Made by a program: the position numbers and the translations under genes. A stretch of 64,000 nucleotides of DNA from Teratosphaeria epicoccoides (taxonomy: Eukaryota > Ascomycota > Dothideomycetes > Mycosphaerellales > Teratosphaeriaceae): contig JADDMT010000031.1 in assembly GCA_021401465.1 (NCBI GenBank), positions 1 to 64,000 on the forward strand. The letters run 5' to 3'. This document shows, piece by piece, positions 1 through 10,014 of the stretch (positions are counted from its first letter, which is position 1; every line of letters starts with the position of its first letter). Below the pieces are notes generated by a model. It was not told the origin of the DNA and did not search any database. It saw only the letters and a list, made by a program, of their open reading frames with translations.

Positions 1-209
1 TTTGGGGGGGGGGGGTTGGAGGGCTTACAGTCACCGCCGATTTGGGCCTCGAGGTCTTTGATCTCGGCGAGCGTTGGGTTCTGGCCGCAGGCGCGCAGCA
101 GGTCGCCGAGGGAATCGCGTTGGACGCGGCCGTTTCCGCGCTTGTCGAAGAGGGAGAAGGCTTCTTTGAAGTTGGTGGATTGAGCCTGCGAGTCGGCCGT
201 GGTCAACAT
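1..209 (-). CDS. Cdc4-like myosin light chain, 5' exon (partial)
   Basis: First exon (209 down to 29) of an EF-hand protein of the calmodulin/myosin light chain family, cut by the left edge. The start ATG is at 209-207. The 60 residues visible include NFKEAFSLFDKRGNGRV and LLRACGQNPTLAEI, which is how fungal Cdc4-type essential light chains begin, with a degenerate first EF loop. A donor GTAAGC lies at 28-23, directly after the GGD codons, so the remainder is in later exons outside the window. In yeasts and filamentous fungi this protein binds IQ motifs of class II and V myosins at the contractile ring. The product family is clear; orthology to Cdc4 rather than another light chain rests on the N-terminus alone. 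Confidence 0.72.
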   Translation of the reverse strand, partial: MLTTADSQAQSTNFKEAFSLFDKRGNGRVQRDSLGDLLRACGQNPTLAEIKDLEAQIGGDCKPSNPPPP

Positions 210-271
210 GATGGTTCGGGGGGTGGACAGGCGGGGGGTGGGGAGGGGAAGACGGTGATGCGCGAGGGGAA

Positions 272-367
272 GTGTGTGTGTGGGTGTGGGTGTGGGTGAG
301 TGGGTGTGTGTGTGTGTCTGTGTCTGTGTGTGTGTGTGTGTCTGTGGGTGTGTCTGGGTGTGTGTGG
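272..367. repeat. GT-rich microsatellite in the light-chain promoter
   Basis: An imperfect (TG)n tract of about 95 bp with TGGG and TCTG interruptions, all G/T on the plus strand. It lies 60-160 bp upstream of the light-chain start codon, inside its 5' leader or promoter. Spurious Thr/His-rich reading frames crossing it are artefacts of the repeat. Confidence 0.85.
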
Positions 368-617
368 TGCGTCGCTTCTATTCGATCTCTGCTGGGTGAA
401 CAGCCGCTCACTCACCATCGTGCGCAGTCTCGGGTCGGGATGTCTGGCTCGCTCTGGTCGACACGTCTTCGGGGGAGAATGAGAGAGTCGATGGAAGAGA
501 ATTCGTGCAAGTCCAAGTCGAACGTGACTAAAGCGTCTGTGCGCTTTGCCATGGCAACCCCGATCGATCGAATAGATACATAATCAGTCACATGTCATCA
601 GTCCTTGGCTTGTGATC

Positions 618-1269
618 ATGACAGAACAACACACTGTCCACATGCCTCCCTTCCCCCCCCGCCTCATCCGCTTCGGCCCCTTCGACGTCACCTCCCAGGT
701 AAACACTACCCGCCTCACCACCCCCTGGCGCAACCCAGACTAAATTGGAAAACCCCCCCCCGTAGGTCTTCCACCTGACCGCCCACTCCTTCGCCGTCGT
801 GAACCTCAAACCCCTCCTCCCCGGCCACATCCTCGTCTCCCCGCTCGCCGCCAAACCCCACCTCCGCGACCTCTCCCCAGAAGAGACCGCCGACCTCTTC
901 CTCACCGTGCGCACCCTGCAACGCACCCTCAAGCGCGTCTACCGCGCCGACGCCTTCAACGTGGCTGTGCAGGATGGTGAGGCGGCGGGGCAGAGCGTGC
1001 CGCATGCGCATGTGCATGTGATCCCGCGGCGGAAGGCGGATGCGGGCGGGGAGGATCGCGTGCACAGCTGGTTGGAGGGAGAGGAGGGGAACGTGGGAGC
1101 GCATCAGTGGGAGCAGGAGAGGAGGACGAGGATGCAGGGGCGTTGGGCTGGGGAGGGCGAGAGGAGGGCGAGGACGAGGGAGGAGATGGAGGGGGAGGCG
1201 AGGATGTTGAGGGAGGAGGTCGGGAGGGATGAGAAGGAGGAGGAGGAGGAGGAGGGTCGGAAGTTGTAG
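618..1269 (+). CDS. HIT-family hydrolase (Fhit/Hnt2-type, bis(5'-adenosyl)-triphosphatase)
   Basis: Two exons, 618-698 and 766-1269, joined in phase 0 across a 67-nt intron (GTAAAC...TAG); 194 aa. Residues 10-120 form the HIT domain: the strand pair around FGPFDVTSQVF, then LLPGHILVSP, and the catalytic histidine triad SVPHAHVHVIPR preceded by QDGEAAGQ. That spacing (QDG..AGQSVPH) is characteristic of the Fhit branch, which cleaves Ap3A/Ap4A in the cytosol and nucleus; S. cerevisiae HNT2 is the yeast member. The C-terminus, after about residue 125, is a Glu/Arg-rich tail ending in a run of Glu encoded by a GAG/GGA repeat; it is probably disordered. Convergent with the minus-strand repetitive locus that follows. 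Confidence 0.88.
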
Positions 1270-3365
1270 AGAGAGCGGTTTTGGGGCAGGTGAAGGCAGG
1301 GCTGGGGAGCATGGGCGTTGTCCAGCTCTCGGCAAGAGGTAGGTCTTTGTCAGATTGACATTGTATCTACCACATGCTGTTCTGTCCTGTTTCATACCAT
1401 GCTGCACGGCAAGACCACTGCTGGCGCGCGAGCCAGGATACCTCCGACCGACACTTCCGGTGCCACGGCGCAAAGACAACACTGAGCCACCTTGATCTCT
1501 TCCACGCGGATCCCATAACCGCCATCGACACCCACCTCGCCACGCTCGATTTCCGACTCGAGACATGGAGTGTGAGGCGTCAAAGCGATCGCTGTCGCAA
1601 TGTCACGACGGGAAATGCGGTCTTGCTCTCTTCTCTCCCGTGTCGTCGAGGCGGTCGAACCCCAGGTTCGCAGAGTGCAGAGGCAGCTGGAGGCTGGTGG
1701 AATCTCAGACGGAGACGGCGCACAAGCTGCGCAACATCCGACATTGTTGGAGAAGCTGCGTGTGCGAGGGCGTCAGCAGATGCACGCGGTGAAGCAGAAA
1801 TATGTGGTCACTCACCCGGCGCAGGACCGGAGCTCTCGATGTCGGTCCTGTGCGTGTGGAGATGTCAGCAGATGAATCGATACAGCAGAAAGGGCAGAGG
1901 ATACTTACCTGGCGCAGGCTCGGAGCTCTCGGTATCGATCCTGCGCATGGAGGAATGTTAGTAGATGAATCGACATAGCAGAAAGGGTAGAGCATGCTTA
2001 CCCGGCGCAGGACCGGAGCTCTGGGTACCGATCACGCGCATGGAGGAATGTTAGTAGATGCCAGGACCGGTACTCGCTGCGTCCGTCCTGCGCGTGTAAA
2101 CATGTCAGCGAATGGCCTTGGAGAAATTATGGTCACTCACCTGGCTGTGTGCCAGACGAACGTTCTCAGCCAGCGCACGTGAGGGTATCAGCGAACGCTC
2201 TGTGGAGACGAAGGATCGGGAAACAACTCACCCGGCTCTTCGCCAGCACTATCCGCGGCCGCCGCAGAAGTGCAAGGGCGTTAGCAGAAGATCATCAAAA
2301 AAAGCAAAGTCCATCTGTCCACTCACCTGGCCTCAGCCAGCACCACATCATTCCACCGTCGTCGTCGCCAAAAAAAGGACTCAGCGCCCCAGCAGCTTGA
2401 CCTGGTACCTGCTTCCCTCCAGCGGTACTCAGCTCATCGAACCCTGCGCTTCCACACACGCGACTGACAGCTCCAACGCCGGCACGAAATGCTTCCACCA
2501 CCGAGCCAGACTCGCCGGACTTCCCGCCTTCAGTCCTCAGCGAGGCAGAGCAGGGCCGCACCGCCAGAAGAGCACCAGCCCGTCCACCATCAGCCCAACT
2601 CCTCCTCAACCTCCTCCTCCTCAACCTCCTCCTCCAAGTAAAAAAGCAACGCGTCATCCTATATCAGCGGGAATCATCGCCCGGGCCGCCCCCGTCTATC
2701 GTAAATGTACAATCGAGAATTCCATATGTCCAAATAATCCATCTGCTCATGACTGTGAGGCCTGGATACCTCGAAACCTCCATTTTTATCCACCGCAGGG
2801 CTCCTCATGGATCCTCCCTCGCCGCCGCCACGTCAAGGTCCCCAATCGCCTTTGATTTTTGCTGATGAGGCCGGTCTCGCCTCTGTTAGTGTGTCGCGAC
2901 TACACCACCGGCCTGGCAAATCCTTCCACCACCACGCCTGCCATCCGCCGGCCAGGCCCTCTCCCCCCTTGCCCCTCTCCACGGCCCACACCCCCGCCCA
3001 CACGCCTGCATTCCACCGGCCAGACCCCTCCACCACCACGGCCCACACTTCCGGCCCCATCCACCTCTCTCAGCTGAAACAGAATCACACGCTGCGCACC
3101 CACTCCGCCTGCTCTGCCACGATCACCCGCCAAACCCTCGGCCATTGACGAAGCACAAGAGGTCGGTCGAAGAAGATCGGACGTTGACCTCTCGCCGCAG
3201 CAGGTCGTGAGCGCTGGGAGAGGGCAGGCCAGCAGCCCGAGCCGGCCCACGAGTAGTCCTCGAACCACTTCGAGCAGAGCACCCACCGTACCTAAATGTC
3301 AGCATCACCGCCGTGCGAAAAGGGAAATACGAACCTGATTGATGTGCGGGCGAGCCGGCTACCAC
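1270..3365 (-). other. Intron-dense, repetitive, probably coding minus-strand region (unresolved)
   Basis: No complete protein could be closed here, but the minus strand carries many good splice signals. Among them are an intron with GTTCGT donor, GCTGAC branch and ATTTAG acceptor at about 3335-3283, and CCAG/GTGAGT or CCGG/GTGAGT donors near 2327, 2231, 2140 and 1815. Open, protein-like stretches are at about 3282-3126 (Ser/Arg-rich), 2590-2328 (Gly/Ala/Ser-rich, ending at a donor) and 1760-1395. The last stretch, downstream of the repeat array, contains RISRRDIATAIA. That string faintly resembles the end of an NF-YC type histone fold, but the residues after it do not fit, so no function is claimed. 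It may be a 3' continuation of the gene at 3366-4443, a separate gene, or a decaying one. Confidence 0.35.
1816..2100 (-). repeat. 93-bp tandem repeat carrying mini-exon plus intron
   Basis: Two exact-period units begin (in minus-strand exon terms) at 1847-1816 and 1940-1909, and a third at 2033-2002; the spacing is 93 bp each time. Each unit reads on the minus strand as a 32-nt block ending in GCGCCRG, then a GTAAGY or GTGAGT donor and about 61 nt containing TACTAAC or TGCTGAC about 18 nt before a CAG acceptor. The third unit has lost its acceptor (CGT in place of CAG), and a fourth partial copy at about 2060-2095 has lost its donor through a deletion. Because 93 is a multiple of three, the frame also stays open as a 31-aa repeat when nothing is spliced. 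Confidence 0.7.
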
Positions 3366-4443
3366 TCAGCCCCACATCCTGCCCTTCAACCATTCCCAAC
3401 CCCACCCAATCACCGACGCCGCCGCGTCCTTGACGAAGTCCTTTACAAGGTCCCTGTGAGGTCGCGTCAGTAGGATGATCTCATGTGAGGTTGCGATTGG
3501 GGGAAAATGGACTCTCACTTTGCCGTGTCCACCACCAACTCCCTCACAAACTCCCCCACCTCCTTTACCCACCCGCCCTCATCCTCCGCCGCGGGCCCCT
3601 CCATCACCTCCCCCTCTCCATCCTCGCCGGTGCTCTGCTCGGTCTCGTACTCGCGGGCGTGCTCAGGCTGCGTCCTCGCGCAGCGCATCTGCAAAGAAGT
3701 CGCAGCTGGATGGCACTGATCGTCCATCCAAGCCGCAATCTCGTCTCTCCGCTCTGACGACAAGAGATTCGACGAGACTTCCACGGCGGTCCGTCGGCCC
3801 TGCCTATCGGTACCACGGGAATTCTACTCCCGATCGCTTCCAGGCTGAACGACATTCGCGCTCCTCGGGACGCTGGATTGTGAGGCCGGCGTCTTTCGGA
3901 GGTGCTTTCTCCCGACGCGGACGACGCGCTTCTTGGGCTGCGAAGTGATAGCCTCGCTGCTTTGTCGAAGCGTGTCGGCCTGGGAGGAGACCGTCGTCGT
4001 GGTGCTTCGTGCGGTGGTAGCATCGTCGGCCTTGAAGCCGAGATGCCCTTGCTCCGACCGCTGGAGGGAGAGCGCTTCTTCTGTGAATGGGGTCAGCACG
4101 AGTTGCGAGATGATCTCTCGGGATGTGTGGTGGACTTGCCCGCAATCACTGCGTCTCTCAAAGCACAGCGCTGCTCCCAAGAAAGCGAGGCCACTGTGAA
4201 GACGAGTCAGCTGCGATCGAGGTGAGAAGGCGGGCGGTGGATGCACTTACCATCAAACATGTGCCTGCTGGTGGTGCCTGACTGCACCGAGCTCGATGGC
4301 GGAAGTGGCGGCTTCCGTTGGTCCGTCGCACTCGGGCAGGTCAGGCGGGAGTTGCACATCCTCGTGAACCGCGACGCCGGGCGGATGGCGGGACCCGACG
4401 TGGCTGAGAGCGTGGTTGGTGTGAATTTGGTGAAGCGGCTCAT
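3366..4443 (-). CDS. Hypothetical protein, multi-exon, basic/Ser-rich with amphipathic C-terminus
   Basis: Not recognised. Exon 1 is 4443-4251 (ATG, 64 codons, Ser/Thr/Pro-rich), ending at a GTAAGT donor. Exon 2 begins at 4193 after a CTGAC...CACAG acceptor and reads VASLSWEQRCALRDAV. A further acceptor (CTGACC...CACAG) opens a Lys/Arg-rich exon at 4080; which donor feeds it and which frame it uses could not be settled. The 3' end is clearer. An acidic stretch runs in frame to about 3520 and is spliced (GTGAGA...TACTGAC...CACAG) to a final exon at about 3450-3366. The joined C-terminus, FVRELVVDTAK followed by DLVKDFVKDAAASVIGWG, is an amphipathic helix with a tryptophan-rich end, ending in TGA at 3368-3366. 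The outer limits are moderately supported and the middle is uncertain. Confidence 0.45.
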
Positions 4444-5837
4444 TGTGTTCTTGTCTTGAATGTTTGCTCGCTTGTCTGTGAGGTGAAGGGGGCATTAGCG
4501 GTGCTGGGGGCAGGAAGGTGTGTTGATGAGATGTATGGCAGAGAGGGAGATGAAGCAGGCAGTGCCAACGCTTTGGGCCACGTTGGTGGTGGCGGCAGCT
4601 GGGAAAGACTGGATGGGTATGATGAGCAGGAGCATAAGTATGCGCAAATTGTGTAGGAAGATGCGAGGAGCGAGATGAGATGTAAGATGTGGAGATGCAG
4701 TGCAGAAGGGTTATGTTGCACAGCTGATGCGTGGCCGGGGCGTGCAATGGGTGTGAGGATCTGGGGAAGGAAAGGGTACGTACGTACCAAGTGTTCGTGC
4801 GTGTGATGAAGAGAGAAGAAGGGAAGAGGAACGAAGACCGGGGAAATCGAAATACTTATGCTTGAGCCAGACCCCACTGCCACAGACTACCATAAACAGA
4901 ATAGAGAGATTCGGTCGGTAGGATTCGTCGATCATGGCAACAAGACGCCGGAATGAGGATAACAATATGGGTCCGACATAGCTTCGTCCACATCTAAGGG
5001 AGCAGTAAGCAGGCATCTCATATCTCGGACAGGCTGGCAGTGACTGGGTCCCGTCGTCCCGTGGATGTGAAGTGGAGGAACAATCCGATGCCATGAATGC
5101 AGAGCAGGTGGTAAGGTGCGCACGACAACATACTCCTTGAAACAGCATAGCAGTATGCGTCGAGGCGGAAACGGGCTAGCGTACCGCACCTTGGTGAATG
5201 TAAGTCCACAGCCGTAGGTTTAGAGGCGGATGATGGAAGTGGAGACGCTTCATGTTGGTAAACGGTGACCACGCGACAGTCCTGTTCAACCCTGAAATGG
5301 CAAAGCTAAAAGTTTGTAATACAAGCGACCATACAACATGGCATCCTGATTACATGTCAGCCACCGGACAGCCAGGCGGTTGAATTTCAATGAGCAGGCA
5401 CTACCAAATATCCATCGGTAATGCCACCACCTGCTCTGATCTCCTGTAGACTTGTGCAAGTCCATGCGCTCAAATCTGCGGCTGCCACATGGCCATACAG
5501 ATATCGCAGGGGCGGACCATGGAAATTTAGGCGATCGTCGCGACGGCGGTCTCCCCATTGGTACTGTTTGATAAGACACATATGCAGGTGTCGTGATCCG
5601 TGAGTGGACCTCCGCAAAGCGCTGAGCTGAACAAGCATGCCGGGCAATGAGGGCAAGGCCCGGTGCATAGTACCGACTCTCGAGTCTTGCTGTTGACTGC
5701 AAGGCTCTGTCTGCAGCGGACTGTCGTCACTTGTTCTGGCCTCGGCGAGTAGCGCCATACAGCTGTAAACGCAGTGCAGGCAGTCTGCTCATGAAAGCCT
5801 CAGATAGTCAGGGTGCAGCGCAGGACTTGACCCGCAT
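4444..5837. other. Intergenic, no gene seen
   Basis: Serves as the upstream region of the 3366-4443 gene and the 3' flank of the HET gene. Reading frames here are short and biased to His/Ser/Pro, with no domain-like pattern on either strand. Confidence 0.5.
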
Positions 5838-7466
5838 TTACACAGTCGTCCATCTCTTGTCGCTCGCCACAATATCGCCATGCACATCCCGAACCAGCGT
5901 CTTCCACTCAGAGATTGTATGCAACGTTCCGTCGCAACTCAAGAACAATCGCTCATCTCGCCTCTCTAAAGCGCCGAGCTTCCGCCTCGTTCGTATCCAA
6001 TGTACCCGCCAACGAAGATAAGATCCAAAATATCCAAATTGACCCCTCTGGAGGCTATTGAGGGCAGCCTCACCATCAACGTCGGCACTACTCCTGGGAC
6101 CACGGCGCCACTGGCTCTCACCTGGAGTTTGCGGATTTGCCCACTGCCAGAACGTCAGGTCTTTGGCTACTGTGTCACGGAATCCGCAGCACTTCAGTGC
6201 TATGCTTGTCAAGAGCTGGAAGGCGGCATCTTTGATATTGAGGCTGAAAGCTGCGGCAAGTACGCCATACATGTGAGTCATTGGCACGTCGTCGACAGTG
6301 ATATTGTCGAAGTCGAAGTGCCGATTCGCAAGTGCCTTCTTCCTCTCTCTCGCTGGTACCGATGTCTTGTATTCCAATAGACATTCTACCAAGACGCGAA
6401 CGAAGAGCTCTGACAAAGGCATGTGATAACTTGCCTTTAGCTTGCTGTGTGTAAGACCCAGCAATCCAAATATCTTGTCATGCAAGACCGCGCACTCCTG
6501 ACCTGCATAATTGGCTATTGCGAGTGTAAGACTTAGACGTAGACGGTGGATGTCAACGAACTTTCGTTTGTCGCTCAGGATTCCGCCGGCAGCGAAGGTG
6601 GCTTCAGACTGAGCAAGCTGGTGCATCACGACGTCATGGACCGTCCGCTGGGTCTTCCGGGTCGCCAAGACTGTCGTGTCCAATGTGACCTCCATGGCGA
6701 GACGTCGGCGAAGCATCGATTCGAGCGCCCGCCACTCGATGCTATGCTTGCCAAACCTGATGACGAGACAACGAGCTAGCAGTACTTCTTGCACGATCCA
6801 GAGGCGACGCCAGTACTGACTACCACCGAAGAGATGGCGGTGCCCGTCGTCGTATGCATGAAGTCCGCCCAACGCTTCATCCAGCGTGTAGCCCGAGTCC
6901 TGCTTGGGAGCCGATGTCACATTGGTATTTGGCGTGTTCTGTAACTTTTCGATTCGAGCCCATACTTGAGCCGTGATGTTCGAGGCAGGTGTCCCAGGTG
7001 CGCTTGGACTGCCCAGCCATGCCACGACTTCCTTTGCTTTGCAGTACACGTCAGGCATCAGAGAAACCTGAGCCCCACGCTCATCGAGGTCGTCTTGATT
7101 AATGCAGATTGCGTCAATGAACATCCAGCCTGTCTGTTGCTCCTCCTCTATCATCTGCAGGTAAGCGTAAAGGTTCGGTCGTAACATGAATCGGCCATCG
7201 TTGATTGCAACGGTGCGCGTTGGCTCTTCCTGGCCCCAGCAGTAGGACAATGCAAAGTATGCTGGTGCGCTCTCTAGTGGAAAAGTTCGAAGCTGGCATT
7301 CTACAATACCAGACAGGACAGGCCGTGGGTGAAGGCGGAGTAATCGTATTTGACGTTGGGATATACTAAGTGGCTGGTAAAGCTGGTCTTCCAGTCTGCT
7401 TTTCTTGGTCTTTAATGCTTTGTCGGACTGCTTCTGTAGTAGACTCAATGTAGTCACTCTCGACAT
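5838..7466 (-). CDS. HET-domain protein (heterokaryon incompatibility type)
   Basis: Single exon, 542 aa, ATG at 7466. Residues about 65-200 carry the HET domain signatures in order: YFALSYCWGQEEPTRTVAIN, then LRPNLYAYL, then WMFIDAICINQDDLDERGAQ, and VYCKAKEVVAWLG. A second conserved block, YWRRLWIVQEVLLARCLVIRFGKHSIEW, follows near residue 215-245. HET domains trigger the programmed cell death of vegetative incompatibility in filamentous ascomycetes, usually together with a NACHT/NLR or other allelic partner. No partner gene is recognisable within several kilobases on either side, so this is an orphan HET gene of unknown specificity. It has no introns, a full-length domain and no internal stops, so it looks intact. 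Confidence 0.9.
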   Translation of the reverse strand: MSRVTTLSLLQKQSDKALKTKKSRLEDQLYQPLSISQRQIRLLRLHPRPVLSGIVECQLRTFPLESAPAYFALSYCWGQEEPTRTVAINDGRFMLRPNLYAYLQMIEEEQQTGWMFIDAICINQDDLDERGAQVSLMPDVYCKAKEVVAWLGSPSAPGTPASNITAQVWARIEKLQNTPNTNVTSAPKQDSGYTLDEALGGLHAYDDGHRHLFGGSQYWRRLWIVQEVLLARCLVIRFGKHSIEWRALESMLRRRLAMEVTLDTTVLATRKTQRTVHDVVMHQLAQSEATFAAGGILSDKRKFVDIHRLRLSLTLAIANYAGQECAVLHDKIFGLLGLTHSKLKASYHMPLSELFVRVLVECLLEYKTSVPARERKKALANRHFDFDNITVDDVPMTHMYGVLAAAFSLNIKDAAFQLLTSIALKCCGFRDTVAKDLTFWQWANPQTPGESQWRRGPRSSADVDGEAALNSLQRGQFGYFGSYLRWRVHWIRTRRKLGALERRDERLFLSCDGTLHTISEWKTLVRDVHGDIVASDKRWTTV

Positions 7467-9436
7467 AGTGAGTGATGCTGTAAATTCAAATAATTGTACG
7501 CGCCGGCAGCACCACGATGGTTGCTTGGCCTGATATGTTCCTACACAAATAGGCCTGGAGTGGATCTTGCGCAGCCAGCCGAGGTGCTGACAGCTAACAT
7601 CGCCGCCAGAGCCTGCAAGATAGACGACGTGGCTACCTGGAGATCCTCAGACGATGGTGGCGACAGCCTGTTCATCTCGTTTGGCTGCATAATGGTAGTC
7701 GATCGAACGTCAACGACCGATATGCTGTTTTTGCTGTTCGGAGGTTCTCGATGTTGATTCTCGGATCTGAGATCAAGTTGCAAGCAGGCGAATAGATGGC
7801 GGAGCTTTGAACCAGTTGATTGTGGCGTTGTGCAATTTTCGTCGAATCACTGCGCTCTGCTTGCAGGCTTGGCTGCGTTGCGGCGCACTTCCCGTGCTCT
7901 CGGCATCGGCCGACATCTCGATTCACATGGATCACGAGACGACAGAAGGCCTCATTTGTCGAGCTCTTGAAGGACTCGCCGATGACCCACCAGATAACGC
8001 GATCATTGGCACAGCGCAGGAAAGAGCCGCATGCGCAGCAACGAGCGATGTCCCGTCACCTCCAATCGCTTTTAGGATCAGCTTCGGGGCAGTTTCCCAG
8101 CTGAAATGGAGCTGCCTCCGTGTCTCAGAGAATTTTATCGACGAAGACAGTCGCGCAAATATTTTGTCAGCTTGCTCTGCATCATGGAATGGGCATGCCA
8201 GCAAGAGGCAGGCCACTACTACTTCGGCGCGCTGAACCGTAATAGCTTGAAGCGGATCCGAGTACCTGTGCACAGATCGTTGCGTTCTGGCCAGAAAACA
8301 TTCAGTTGGATAGAGTTGCAGACATGAATTCTTGTTGATGCCTTGTTACAGCAACAGCAATGGCGTAGAGCTGCTCAATCATCGTCAAGCATAGTGGCAA
8401 AAGTGGTAGACTGCAGCTTTGATGATTGATCATGCTGGGCCCGGCTGTCGTTGTGCCGAAATAACTGTGAACTAGCCATGATACTGTCTGACGAGACGTT
8501 CGTCCCCGGAGCGCTGCCAGATCAAGATGCTAGGAATGGCGTTGAAGGCACGATCTGAGCGACCTCGCCGGATTACCGTGGGACTCTGAGCCACATTTGG
8601 GTCTCAGAATACCGATTAGATCGAGCCTTGGGCGCCTGGATGGTTGTCAAGTGATTCGCGAACCGAGAGATTCCGAAAGCCCTTATCTAACCTTCAAAGC
8701 AGCCTCACCCAGATTGCAGCGCGCTGACGTGACGATGGGTCCTCCACTGAGATATTGATGGGGCTCTCTGCGATGGTAGTCAACCAACAGTCGTTCCCGC
8801 AGGGAAAGGAATGTAAAGTCTTCTGTCGACGTAATTCCTCGCATGGTCTGTCAGTTGTCATCCACAGCTTGTCATCTCAGGCGCCCTCATTTCGCAAGTG
8901 ATTATTTCCAGATACGATGCCATGATTGCTGATGGGATTGCGTTGAATTTCGATGCTTGTGGCTGGACATCAAAGATGTGGGGGGTACTACAGACAGAAG
9001 ACCGCGGGAAATACAGTGAGGACGGCCAGGTTGAGTGGCAGGAGCCTGTACGCGCCTCAGCAGACGAGCACGACGAAGGTCAGGCACACGAAGGCCGTGA
9101 AGTATGATGTCGATGCTGAGAGAGATGTGCCACATTTAGTTGGTCTTTACCTCTTCCATCAGTCAAACTGCGGTGCTACTCATCACTGCCGATATCGATC
9201 TGTGTACATCCGAATCAGCATGTGAGGAAGAAAGTGGAAGAAAGTGAGGTAACACCGTGCGAGCCTGAGGCAACCACGCCAGTGTCCTCATCCGCGGAAA
9301 CGCCGAAGTGCGGCTTGGCACCGCGACTAGGGAATTTTGGTTCCGGCTCATCTTTGACCTCGCCAGCCGACACCCACACCCCATCTTCCACCCAGCACCC
9401 AATCCCTCCCCCGAGCGGAATACCAACTGCGCCACC
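7467..9436. other. Intergenic, no gene seen
   Basis: About 2 kb between the HET start and ribosomal protein S17. No protein-like frame was found on either strand; all frames are short and without splice-consistent continuation. The last 150 bp, C/A-rich up to CCACC before the S17 ATG, is a plausible ribosomal-protein promoter and leader. Confidence 0.5.
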
Positions 9437-10014
9437 ATGGGTCGCGTCAGGACGAAGACGGTCAAGAAGTCCGCCAAGGTCATCATTGAGCGTTACTATC
9501 CCAAGTTGACCCTTGACTTCGAGACCAACAAGCGCATCTGCGATGAGATTGCCGTCATTGCCAGCAAGAGGCTGAGGAACAAGGTGCGACTGCTTGCGTG
9601 CATTTGCGCGTTCCGAGAGAGAAGGAATGAATTTCTGACATGTGCTGGGTGAATAGATTGCTGGCTACACCACCCACTTGATGAAGCGCATCCAGCGTGG
9701 TCCAGTCCGTGGTATCTCCTTCAAGCTTCAAGAAGAAGAGCGTGAGAGGAAGGACCAGTATGTGCCCGAGGTGTCGGCTCTCGACTTCACTCAGAACAGT
9801 GAGAGCGGCATGCTCGATGTAGACCAGGAGACCAAGGACCTGCTGAAGAGCTTGGGCGTGAGTTGCGACATGCATCCTCAGCGACACGCGATGCCGTGCA
9901 GCAATACTGATTACATGATAGTTCGACAGCATCCCAGTCAACGTCGTTGCCGTCCAGCAGCAGCAAATTGCCGAGCGCCCGCGCCGCTTTGGCGACCGCA
10001 ATCCGCGTGTCTAA
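9437..10014 (+). CDS. rps17: 40S ribosomal protein S17 (eS17)
   Basis: Three exons, 9437-9583, 9657-9857 and 9922-10014, all joined in phase 0; 146 aa, the normal length for the family. The start has a strong context (CACCATGG). The protein begins MGRVRTKTVKKSAKVIIERY and continues through LDFETNKRICDEIA, GYTTHLMKRIQRGPVRGISF and the C-terminal NVVAVQQQ motif, all standard eS17 features. It sits in the small-subunit head or beak near eS1. Introns are 73 and 64 nt, each with a CTGACATG or TGATTAC branch region just before a TAG acceptor. Confidence 0.97.

Noticed and set aside
1395..1700. NF-YC/HAP5-like histone fold suggested by RISRRDIATAIA on the minus strand
   Set aside because: Only one short string fits; the preceding helices and the following FDFLIDIVP block of NF-YC are absent.
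2112..2855. 247-codon plus-strand frame across the repeat region
   Set aside because: Crosses minus-strand splice signals, has no domain and no good start context; likely the reverse of coding or repeat DNA.
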